Part shown: positions 38,476 through 45,588 of the stretch, piece after piece
Numbering within the stretch: the first letter of the stretch is position 1
How the letters are laid out: every line of letters begins with the position of its first letter
Assembly: GCA_003480725.1 (NCBI GenBank)
Contig: QUJQ01000002.1
Span: 491,986 to 555,985, forward strand
Length of the DNA stretch: 64,000 nt
Source of the DNA: Clostridiaceae bacterium AM27-36LB
GTDB taxonomy: Bacteria; Bacillota; Clostridia; Lachnospirales; Lachnospiraceae
Direction of reading: 5' to 3'
Notes under the pieces: generated by a model
Databases searched by the model: none
The model's input: only the letters and a program-made list of their open reading frames with translations
What the model was told of the DNA's origin: nothing
Made by a program: the position numbers and the translations under genes

Positions 38476-39384
38476 CTAAAGAATTCTTTTTACTATTTCT
38501 TCATCACTTTCCATTGGATATGCACTGAGCAACTCATTTATTTTATGGACATATTCCAGGGACAGATCCAAGTCATCCGCAACTGTCTCCTCGTCTTTGT
38601 TCTTTTTCTTCAGTAACCGGCGCAAAATAGAAATTTCTTCTACTTTTCTTCCGGTTATCTGACCTTCCTCGCGACCTTCCATCAGACCTTGTTTGAGGCC
38701 TTCTTCACGACCTTCTTCGCGGCCTTCCTCACGTGCATCTTCTCGTTCATATTCCAGTTCTTCCCATTTTTGCATATACTTCACCCCGATTTCTTCACTC
38801 GCCTTGATCTGTTCGACATATTCATGAAGTTTCTTCAAGTTCTCGCTGTCGTCGCCTATTTTATCGGCATCCATGGTCTCCATATATTCCAACAATGCAA
38901 CCAGCTCTTCTGATACTTCATTGCGATTCGTTCCATGACTGTTCAGGAAAATGCGGACTGCTCCATCTTCCAGTCTTAAATCTGGTTCTTCCTCACAATA
39001 TGGATGAAAAGTATAGCAATATCTTCCTTTTCCAAACAGATCAAATGGAGTGATCATAATAATGCAGGTGTCATTCAAAAGATTAAAACTGCGCGTCCCC
39101 GGAGCTAACAGTGAGGAATCTATCACTCCCTGGTAAAAACGGCTTCTCTTAATCAGATCTGTATTGCGACGCTTCTGAGATTCCGTATTGTAGATCGTCT
39201 TGTCCTGATCCATTGAAAACGTGTCCAGACGGATAGATCGAAGCCACGGTGCTGTCTGCATCTCTTTTTCTGTCTGTACCTGAGATAAAAGCTTTAATTT
39301 CTCATCTCCAAGAATGATCCGTAATACTGCTTCATGCGCCTCCGGGATCTCCATCGTCTTATTAAATAAGAATCTGTCGAACAA
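38476..39384 (-). CDS. Rpn-family PD-(D/E)XK nuclease, start interrupted
   Basis: 302 residues from TTG 39384. Rpn proteins are recombination-promoting DNA endonucleases, often labelled transposase. Family marks: FDRFLFNKTMEIPEAHE, IRLDTFSMDQD, YNTESQKRR, RFYQGVIDSSLL, ITPFDLFGKGRYCYTF, and a Glu/Gly-rich repeat helix (REEGREEGREEG). The catalytic D-...-E-x-Q is retained. The natural start was probably ATG 39408 with GGAAGGAG, but codon 5 there is TAG; the eight codons before the TTG are otherwise in frame and family-like. The TAGGAA at the stop could act as a ribosome site for TTG 39384. Confidence 0.75.
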   Translation of the reverse strand: MFDRFLFNKTMEIPEAHEAVLRIILGDEKLKLLSQVQTEKEMQTAPWLRSIRLDTFSMDQDKTIYNTESQKRRNTDLIKRSRFYQGVIDSSLLAPGTRSFNLLNDTCIIMITPFDLFGKGRYCYTFHPYCEEEPDLRLEDGAVRIFLNSHGTNRNEVSEELVALLEYMETMDADKIGDDSENLKKLHEYVEQIKASEEIGVKYMQKWEELEYEREDAREEGREEGREEGLKQGLMEGREEGQITGRKVEEISILRRLLKKKNKDEETVADDLDLSLEYVHKINELLSAYPMESDEEIVKRIL

Positions 39385-39558
39385 CGTTAATTCCTACAAA
39401 GTTTTCATTTGTCTTCTCCTTCCATTTTACCCATTTAGAGCCGTATCCGCAACCATATTTCACACATTTATGCATGAAAATACTATACTATCTGCTCTTT
39501 TTTATCATTATCATTGGGAAATCTATGACGAAATGTCATGACTCGAATTGATGCTACT

Positions 39559-39587
39559 ATCATATCACAGAAAATTTTATGTGTCAT
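39559..39587 (-). promoter_or_regulatory. Promoter of the Rpn-like gene
   Basis: Minus strand: -35 ATGACA (39582-39587), 17-base spacer, -10 TATGAT (39559-39564). It lies within the 89 bp missing from copy 1. Confidence 0.55.
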
Positions 39588-39642
39588 TAGTGTTTACGGA
39601 TTGTTTATATTCTTTATGAAAACGTCATATTTAGAATGCAGA

Positions 39643-39691
39643 AATAACAACAAAATCCGGAAAACCAGTTCTGCTACAACTAATCTTCCGG
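39643..39691 (-). terminator. Terminator, second copy
   Basis: Same nested hairpin as 38342-38391 (stem 39657-39691) followed on the minus strand by a T-rich tract; it lies 42 bp after the HTH-like pseudogene. Confidence 0.65.
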
Positions 39692-39732
39692 ACTTCTATT
39701 TCAGATATTCACTCAACATACTTAATACGGTT

Positions 39733-40226
39733 TTATATGGTCAGCATCTTTTCTCCAAAATGATCAAGCGCTGCATTTAATTCATTCATATCATAATTTT
39801 TATGTTCAATAAAAAACTGAACAATCAGATCCTGTCTGGAGCCATTAGAAAAAGAGTATCCTGCACTCCCAAGCAATTACTTTGCATCATCCATATTAAG
39901 TTGCAGACCAATACAAAATGCCATCGCCGTTTCTTTCTTTGGCTGATAGTCTTTTGATGATCTGATTTTTGAAAACACTCTCCGGTCAATATGAGCCGCA
40001 TTGTAAACATCTGCATCTGTTCTTCCGCTCTTATCAATCATCCGCAGAAGGCACTCTGAAAAGCTCTCTCCTCTCCTTTTTAGTAAGGCTTCAAGACTTT
40101 TCAAGTTTATGTCCGGACCAAAACGCTGAATCGGTTCCAATATTGTTCCTGAAAGCATCTGTATTCTCGCTTATACTGTCGTCCCAGATACTGTTCCAGA
40201 TTCTTATACAAAATCTCTTTTCTCAT
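39733..40226 (-). pseudogene. Degraded HTH-like protein gene
   Basis: Start ATG 40226 with GGGGAG opens MRKEILYKNLEQYLGRQY, which runs out of frame within about 40 codons; the reading then continues in the frame beginning near 40158: SFSECLLRMIDKSGRT, YNAAHIDRRVFSKIRS, KETAMAFCIGLQLN. That frame meets TAA at 39877-39879 and continues in frame to 39733 with LLGSAGYSFSNGS and QDLIVQFFIEHKNYD, clearly the rest of the same protein. So one frameshift and one nonsense codon. The pattern resembles an HTH-like domain seen at the C-terminus of clostridial proteins, remembered rather than searched. Function unknown. Confidence 0.75.
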
Positions 40227-40260
40227 CCCATTTCTCCCCATTCGTATATCAATAATTAAT

Positions 40261-40312
40261 CCTTTTGTGGCCATTATAGCAGGCGACATTGACATCATCT
40301 GTCCTTGTAAAA
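40261..40312 (-). repeat. Duplicated promoter segment, copy 1
   Basis: 52 bp nearly identical to 43344-43395 (about three differences). On the minus strand it carries extended -10 TGC-TATAAT. In each place it lies just upstream of a now-broken minus-strand gene. Confidence 0.8.
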
Positions 40313-40351
40313 TATTTTCACATCAGAATCATCTATTAATCGTAAAATCTG

Positions 40352-40380
40352 TTGCATTAGCCACCACTCTATGCTACACT
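40352..40380 (+). promoter_or_regulatory. Possible promoter of the second Rpn gene
   Basis: TTGCAT (40352-40357), 17-base spacer, TGC-TACACT (40375-40380). Moderate match; about 100 bp before the start codon. Nothing else of note in 40381-40470. Confidence 0.4.
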
Positions 40381-40486
40381 CATTTCAGCAACTAAACATT
40401 TTCCATTCTCATTTCCCTGCTCACTTCGAGCACGATTCCCGATAATGGAACACAATTTCATATTTACACAAGAAAGGAACATGCTT

Positions 40487-41527
40487 ATGACACCTGACTT
40501 TCCTGCTCAGCGTCCGCCTGTGATCTGGTCGGATCCTGCTGATACCCCGGAAGAACTTACTTATCGCCTGAAGAAAAATCCCACACTTTATGACCGCTAC
40601 CAACGGCTTAATCGTAAATGGAAAGGTCATTTATCTGATTTTCTTATCGGTAAAAAGTCTTTACCACTCACCTATGATCCCTTTTTCAAATTTATTTTTA
40701 ATCCCGATTACCATCAGGAACGCTTATCCAATTTTGTTTCCAGTATCTTAGGGATGCAAATTACTGTGGTAGAAGTTCTCTCCATGGAAGACACCCTGAT
40801 GGATGGTGAAAGTTACCTCATCATGGATCTGGTTGCACGTACAGATGATGGATCTATCGTCAATGTAGAGATTCAGAAGCAGGGATATGATTTTCCCGGG
40901 CAACGAATGTCCTGCTATGCCTCTGACTTGCTTCTCCGTCAATACATCAAAGCCAAAAAGATGCCCGATCATTCTGCACACGATTTTTCCTATCGGGATA
41001 TCAAGCCAGTCTATGTGATCGTCATTTTTGAACATACCATTTCGGAACTTAGGCTTGAATCTCATGATTACATCCATCATGGGAAAACCACTTTTGATAC
41101 CGGTCTCGATCTACATATGCCAGAACGTTTCTGCATCATTGCTCTTGACGTTTTTCGCGAAATCCCTTATTCTGAAATCAAGAAATGCTCGCAGTCAGCA
41201 TGGTTGCTGCTTCTCTCCACTGAAAAGCTGGAAGATGCAGAGCGTCTGATCCAGGATTACCCTTGGATGTCCCCCATATTTCAGGAAATTGCCGCACTGC
41301 GCCGCAGACCCGAGGAGGTGTTCGATATGTGGTCAGAAGCTTTATTGCAGATGGATGAAAATACCCTTAAATATCAAGTAGAACGGATGCAGGCTGAAAA
41401 TGAAAAGTTGAAGCTGAAAGCTGAGAAATCTGATGCTGAAAATGAAAAACTACGTGAACAAAGCAAAGCTGACAAATCCCGTATCGCCGAACTGGAACGT
41501 TTACTTCAAGAAGCTCAAAATAAATGA
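40487..41527 (+). CDS. Rpn-family PD-(D/E)XK nuclease
   Basis: 346 residues. The second of two ATGs (40487) is eight bases after AAAGGA. Family marks: TYDPFFKFIFNPDY, LIMDLVARTDDG, NVEIQKQGYDFPGQRMSCYASDLLLRQY (catalytic D and E-x-Q), KPVYVIVIFEH. The last 60 residues are a heptad-like coiled coil with repeated AENEKLK/AEKSD. Complete, on the opposite strand to the other Rpn-like gene and quite divergent from it. The target and role are unknown; members act on DNA in RecA-independent recombination. Confidence 0.85.
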   Translation: MTPDFPAQRPPVIWSDPADTPEELTYRLKKNPTLYDRYQRLNRKWKGHLSDFLIGKKSLPLTYDPFFKFIFNPDYHQERLSNFVSSILGMQITVVEVLSMEDTLMDGESYLIMDLVARTDDGSIVNVEIQKQGYDFPGQRMSCYASDLLLRQYIKAKKMPDHSAHDFSYRDIKPVYVIVIFEHTISELRLESHDYIHHGKTTFDTGLDLHMPERFCIIALDVFREIPYSEIKKCSQSAWLLLLSTEKLEDAERLIQDYPWMSPIFQEIAALRRRPEEVFDMWSEALLQMDENTLKYQVERMQAENEKLKLKAEKSDAENEKLREQSKADKSRIAELERLLQEAQNK

Positions 41528-41567
41528 TTTATCTGCTCCAACCGCCGATAAGGCAGTTGGAGCAATT

Positions 41568-42416
41568 TTATCGTTCTTCATTTTCCCCTTTATACTTGAT
41601 CTTCACATTACACCTTCGTATGGCTTCCTGCAGCTTCCAGAGTCCTTCTGGCTTCTGATCAGATATTTCTTTTACAGCCTGGAAGATTTCTTTCCTTAAG
41701 TCACTGTTCGGAAGGGTCTCATACTCTAACAGCCATGGTTCTGTCATCTCCGGCTTCAGCCATTTTCCTTTTTTCAGAAACATTACCAGGATCCGTTCAT
41801 CCCTTTCCTTTTTCTCGCTCACGATGATTCCATACCGTTTATTATGGAGATCATATACCGCATCTCCTCTGACAAATGGATGCGGCATCTTCAGATGCCC
41901 TCCTTCAAAGCGTTCTTCCAGATGGTCCCAGAATGTTCCTTTTTTCTCTCTCCAGACAAAGTCTGTATTCAGGATCTCTCCATCTTTATCAAAATACAGG
42001 GCACGCTCATTTTTTGTAATCTTTTCCGGCTGATCCATAAGCTTTTCCCTGCAAATATGGAATGCTTCTTCCTCCATGATTCCCCTTGTCTTTGCCTGCT
42101 GGTATGTCTCACTCACATTGTTAAAATATGATTCGTGGAATTCTTCATCTTCGTAACAAGAAAATAAGATCCCTGGCGTGGTTTTTCGAAATGCTCTTAA
42201 CTCCCTCTGTTCTCCTTGCAGATGTTCCATAATCTCATTTTTCAGAGTCATATCTTCTGTCTGCTCAGCCAATTGCCGCAGATGTCGTCTCTTTTCTGAC
42301 CAGCTCATCTTCGCATATCGATAAAGGAATACGGCCTCTTCTCTGTCTGTAAATCTATACTGTAACTGTTCCACATACTTTCTTACATCTTTTGATGGAA
42401 TCCATTCACTCTTCAT
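41568..42416 (-). CDS. Unrecognised protein, intact member of a paralogue pair
   Basis: 282 residues, family not recognised. Start MKSEWIPSKDVRKY at 42416 with AGGAG; overlaps the end of the upstream paralogue by 11 bases. N-terminal helical region (EWIPSKDVRKYVEQLQ, SWSEKRRHLRQLAEQTED), then a beta-rich region with DAVYDLHNKRYGIIVS and LVMFLKKGKWLKPE, and LPNSDLRKEIFQAVKEI near the end. The neighbouring gene has the same blocks in the same order. The 40-bp gap to the Rpn gene is convergent and holds no clear terminator. Confidence 0.7.
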   Translation of the reverse strand: MKSEWIPSKDVRKYVEQLQYRFTDREEAVFLYRYAKMSWSEKRRHLRQLAEQTEDMTLKNEIMEHLQGEQRELRAFRKTTPGILFSCYEDEEFHESYFNNVSETYQQAKTRGIMEEEAFHICREKLMDQPEKITKNERALYFDKDGEILNTDFVWREKKGTFWDHLEERFEGGHLKMPHPFVRGDAVYDLHNKRYGIIVSEKKERDERILVMFLKKGKWLKPEMTEPWLLEYETLPNSDLRKEIFQAVKEISDQKPEGLWKLQEAIRRCNVKIKYKGENEER

Positions 42417-43323
42417 TCCAGTTCTCCTGTTCATAATCGTATTTTTCCTTTGCACGCTCTACCTCCCACCACAAGGTAGACACGTCCGCCTTCCCATGAT
42501 GCATTAGATATTTCGCCGAATTGAAAATGTCTTTTCTCGGATCATTGTCTTCCAGATGGGCATATTCCAGGTAATAGGGTGAAGCATGCAGATGCCCGGT
42601 CCATTCTCCGTCAGAAAAAGTACAGATACGAACCTCTATATCCGATTCATCTGCGCCCCATTTTTTCAAGAATTCATCCGTCTTCCTCTTTTCTTCTTCG
42701 TCTGCATTCGCCATCACGATTCCATACTCACCATATCCCAGATCATATACCACATCTCCCAGAAAAAATGGAGTTTGGACATAATAATACCGCTTTGTAA
42801 AATGCTCATTGCTTGCATATTTGTCCCATATAACATCTTCCGGCAGATAGGTATCACGGATCTTTCCATTTGCGTCAAAATAAATAGTTTCCCAGCTGCC
42901 TTCTTCCTGATCATCTGATACCAGCAGTTTTTCCTTCCTGATCTCGAATTCATCTTCCGATAACAGCCCCGACTGATATGCGTTCTCATAGTTGTTGGCA
43001 AATTCCAGCAGTTCCAGCTCTCCGTTGCGCTCAGTGGTCTCCACCTCATAGATAAAACCTGGTTCCAATGTTTTAAAATCTTCGACTGCTTTTAACTGCA
43101 CTTCCACTAATTCCAGGATCTGTTCCTTCAGTTCCTGATCATCCGTTCTCTCTGCAAGATCTTTTAATCACTCTCTGCGTTCCTTCCAGCCCAGTCTGGA
43201 AACATTGTAGATCAGTGACGCAATCTCTGCGTCTGGAAAATGATGATCGATCTTCTGAAGGTACTCTCTCATATCTTTGGATGGAATCAGATCCCCGTAC
43301 TGTGTTTCATTTGCTTTTCCCAT
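42406..43323 (-). pseudogene. Paralogue of the preceding protein, interrupted by TGA
   Basis: Starts at ATG 43323 (site AGAGG) with DLIPSKDMREYLQKID, parallel to the intact paralogue, but codon 52 is TGA (43168-43170); the same frame then resumes LKDLAERTDDQELKEQI and runs 254 codons to 42406. A GTG at 43107 could start a 233-residue C-terminal protein containing DVVYDLGYGEYGIVM and DNDPRKDIFNSAKYL. Alignment with the intact paralogue puts the stop at a helical-region residue, so probably a single-base nonsense change. Confidence 0.75.
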
Positions 43324-43343
43324 ATCAAAGCCTCTCTTTCTTC

Positions 43344-43395
43344 CCTTTTGTGGCCATTATAGCAGGCGACATGGACATCATCTGTCCCTGCAAAA
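43344..43395 (-). repeat. Duplicated promoter segment, copy 2
   Basis: See 40261-40312. Extended -10 TGC-TATAAT on the minus strand, 20-30 bp before the interrupted paralogue's ATG. Confidence 0.8.
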
Positions 43396-43404
43396 AAAGA
43401 CATA

Positions 43405-43443
43405 AAAAAACGAACCCATCTTTTTCAAATGGATTCGTTTTTT
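43405..43443. terminator. Terminator after hemZ
   Basis: 15-bp stem with one wobble (AAAAAACGAACCCAT / ATGGATTCGTTTTTT), nine-base loop, T-rich on both outer sides; 18 bp after the hemZ stop on the minus strand. Confidence 0.88.
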
Positions 43444-43460
43444 CATGATTCTATAAAATT

Positions 43461-44927
43461 TTATTCTTCCGCAAACAGTTCTTCTTTTCTCTGGATCATC
43501 TCATCGATCTTCTCTATATACAATGCCACATCTTTGATATTCTCGCACCGTTCGATCCGATAAGAACCATCTGGGTTCTGTTTATTCCAGACACGTTTGG
43601 TGGAAGCTCCCGCTCCGCACGCCACGATGGTCTGTTTCTCTTCCATGATGAGGATATTGTAGATACCAGCCTTCTCCGGCTGTGCGTAACCTACGTTTTC
43701 AAAGTTACCGGCCATATTTTTCTGGCGATAGAGATAATATGGCGACAATCCCATCTCTGCACAGTATCTGGCAGTCATATCCATGATCTGCATATTATTT
43801 TCCAGACCCATCTCCTCGTATTTATCTTTGAAGAGGCTGAGTCTTGCGGCACGCTTGATTGCCAGAGAGTGGACAGTCACGCTGTCCGGTGCCATGGCTT
43901 CCAGCTCTTTCATAGTATGCTCCACATCATCATAGGATTCTCCCGGAAGTCCCACGATCAGATCCATATTGATATGAGCAAATCCCATGCTGCGGGCCAG
44001 CGTAAATGCTTCTTTTACCTGATCTACGGTGTGACGTCTGCCGATGATCTCCAGTGTCTTCTGGTTCATGGTCTGGGGATTGATGGAGATCCGGTCAATG
44101 CCGTGATCCAGCAGCACCTGAAGCTTCTCTCTGGTGATGCTATCCGGTCTGCCCGCTTCCACGGTAAATTCCTGCAGATGCTCCGTATCAAACTTACTCT
44201 GAATCCTGGTCAGCAAACGGTCCAGCTGATAAGGCTCCAATGTGGTCGGTGTACCACCGCCGATATAGACTGTATTAAGCTTTTTATCCCGGAACCGGTC
44301 TGCCACATAATCCAGTTCCTTACATAAAGCATCCAGATACTGATCCACCTGTTTCCGCCATCTTTCCAACGGATAGGATGAGAAGGAACAATAAAGGCAG
44401 ATGCTTGGGCAGAACGGAATCCCCACATAGAGGCTGTAGCCATCTTTGTAGTCAATATTTCGAAGCACATACCGTTCCCGGTTGGCGATCATGACGCTCA
44501 GTGCCACCTTTTCCTTGCTTGCCAAATAGGTATTCCGCATATATTCTGCGGTCTCTACATTGCTCATGCCCTGCTCGATCAGTCCCATGGCGATCTTCGC
44601 CGGGCGGATTCCCGTCAGGGTTCCCCATGGAAGAGTCTGTCCCGTGTATGCACACAGCAACTGGTATAATTGGCGTTTCAGCCGGTTTTTCGTCTCTTTC
44701 CTTTCTGCATAATTGATGACGGACGCACCGGATTCTTTTTCTTCGCCCTGCTCCATCAGGCAGATGGACACAGTCTCATCTGTAAACTCCACAGAAATAC
44801 GAAGAGCCGTATCTTCGGTAAATGTATCCTGTACATGGATCTGCACATCTTCTCTTGGAAAAAAAGATTTCACAAGGGAATGGATATCATATTCGAAACT
44901 CGGCCGGTTTACAATTACTTCTATCAT
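43461..44927 (-). CDS. hemZ: HemZ-type radical SAM protein (coproporphyrinogen dehydrogenase family)
   Basis: 488 residues. Radical SAM motif CPSICLYCSF binds the 4Fe-4S cluster; YIGGGTPTTLEP and VEAGRPDSIT are the HemN-like segments. The 150-residue N-terminal extension with TLTGIRPAKIA is typical of the Firmicutes HemZ group. Called oxygen-independent coproporphyrinogen III dehydrogenase, though in many anaerobes the true reaction is unproven. End of the scfA-to-hemZ block. Confidence 0.92.
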   Translation of the reverse strand: MIEVIVNRPSFEYDIHSLVKSFFPREDVQIHVQDTFTEDTALRISVEFTDETVSICLMEQGEEKESGASVINYAERKETKNRLKRQLYQLLCAYTGQTLPWGTLTGIRPAKIAMGLIEQGMSNVETAEYMRNTYLASKEKVALSVMIANRERYVLRNIDYKDGYSLYVGIPFCPSICLYCSFSSYPLERWRKQVDQYLDALCKELDYVADRFRDKKLNTVYIGGGTPTTLEPYQLDRLLTRIQSKFDTEHLQEFTVEAGRPDSITREKLQVLLDHGIDRISINPQTMNQKTLEIIGRRHTVDQVKEAFTLARSMGFAHINMDLIVGLPGESYDDVEHTMKELEAMAPDSVTVHSLAIKRAARLSLFKDKYEEMGLENNMQIMDMTARYCAEMGLSPYYLYRQKNMAGNFENVGYAQPEKAGIYNILIMEEKQTIVACGAGASTKRVWNKQNPDGSYRIERCENIKDVALYIEKIDEMIQRKEELFAEE

Positions 44928-44947
44928 AAAAAGCCTTTCTTTTCTTC

Positions 44948-45577
44948 CTACACAAATGAATTATACTTCTTCTCATGACCGATCGTGGTCTCTTCGCCAT
45001 GTCCCGGACAGACGAGCGTATCATCTGGCAATAAAAAAAGTTTTTCTTTTACCGCACGAACTAATGCAGATGTACTTCCACCTGGAAAATCGCTTCTGCC
45101 CACAGACTCTGCGAACAGGGTATCTCCCGAGAACACGCAGCCTGCCTCTGCCACATAGTAAGAGCATCCTCCCGGCGTATGTCCCGGTGTATGGATAACC
45201 TGAATCTTCATGCCTGCCAGTGTCAGTTCCTGTCCGTCACGCAGCAGTTCATCCGGCTCAAAAGTCACAACTTTGCGTTCAATAAAGACAGACAGATTCT
45301 TCTTTGCATCCAGAAGAAGGTCTTCTTCCTCTGTCAGTGCGTATACCTTCACCCCTAACTCTGTGCGAAGGGATTCGCATGCTCCCATATGGTCGATATG
45401 TCCATGGGTCAGCAGGATCGCAGTGATCTTCCATCCATGCTTCTCAGCTGTTGCACAGATCCGATCCGGTTCTGCTCCCGGATCGATCACAACAGCCTCT
45501 TTTGTATCTTCATTTGCCAGAAACCAGCAGTTCTCTGCCAGATTTCCCACATTGATATGTGTAACTTTACTGTTCAT
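44948..45577 (-). CDS. MBL-fold hydrolase, glyoxalase II-like
   Basis: 209 residues with LLTHGHIDHMGA (metal motif), HTPGHTPGGCSYYV, FSGDTLFAESVGRSDFPGG and VCPGHGEETTIG. Zinc/iron-binding thioester or related hydrolase, cytoplasmic. The relA-MBL-hemZ order is conserved in Clostridia. AAGGGAG site. Confidence 0.92.
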   Translation of the reverse strand: MNSKVTHINVGNLAENCWFLANEDTKEAVVIDPGAEPDRICATAEKHGWKITAILLTHGHIDHMGACESLRTELGVKVYALTEEEDLLLDAKKNLSVFIERKVVTFEPDELLRDGQELTLAGMKIQVIHTPGHTPGGCSYYVAEAGCVFSGDTLFAESVGRSDFPGGSTSALVRAVKEKLFLLPDDTLVCPGHGEETTIGHEKKYNSFV

Positions 45578-45588
45578 TATCTTCTCCC

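Larger units (their letters stand above)
39415..39715. repeat. Direct duplication, copy 2 (long form)
   Basis: 301 bp, promoter-leader of the Rpn-like gene plus the terminator of the fragment upstream. Compared with copy 1 it has 89 more bases (39540-39628), bounded on both sides by GTCAT. That extra segment carries a promoter. Confidence 0.9.

Noticed and set aside
38476..41527. Insertion sequence or transposon
   Set aside because: Rpn proteins are often called transposases, but I find no terminal inverted repeats or target-site duplication framing either gene; the direct repeats are promoter/terminator copies.
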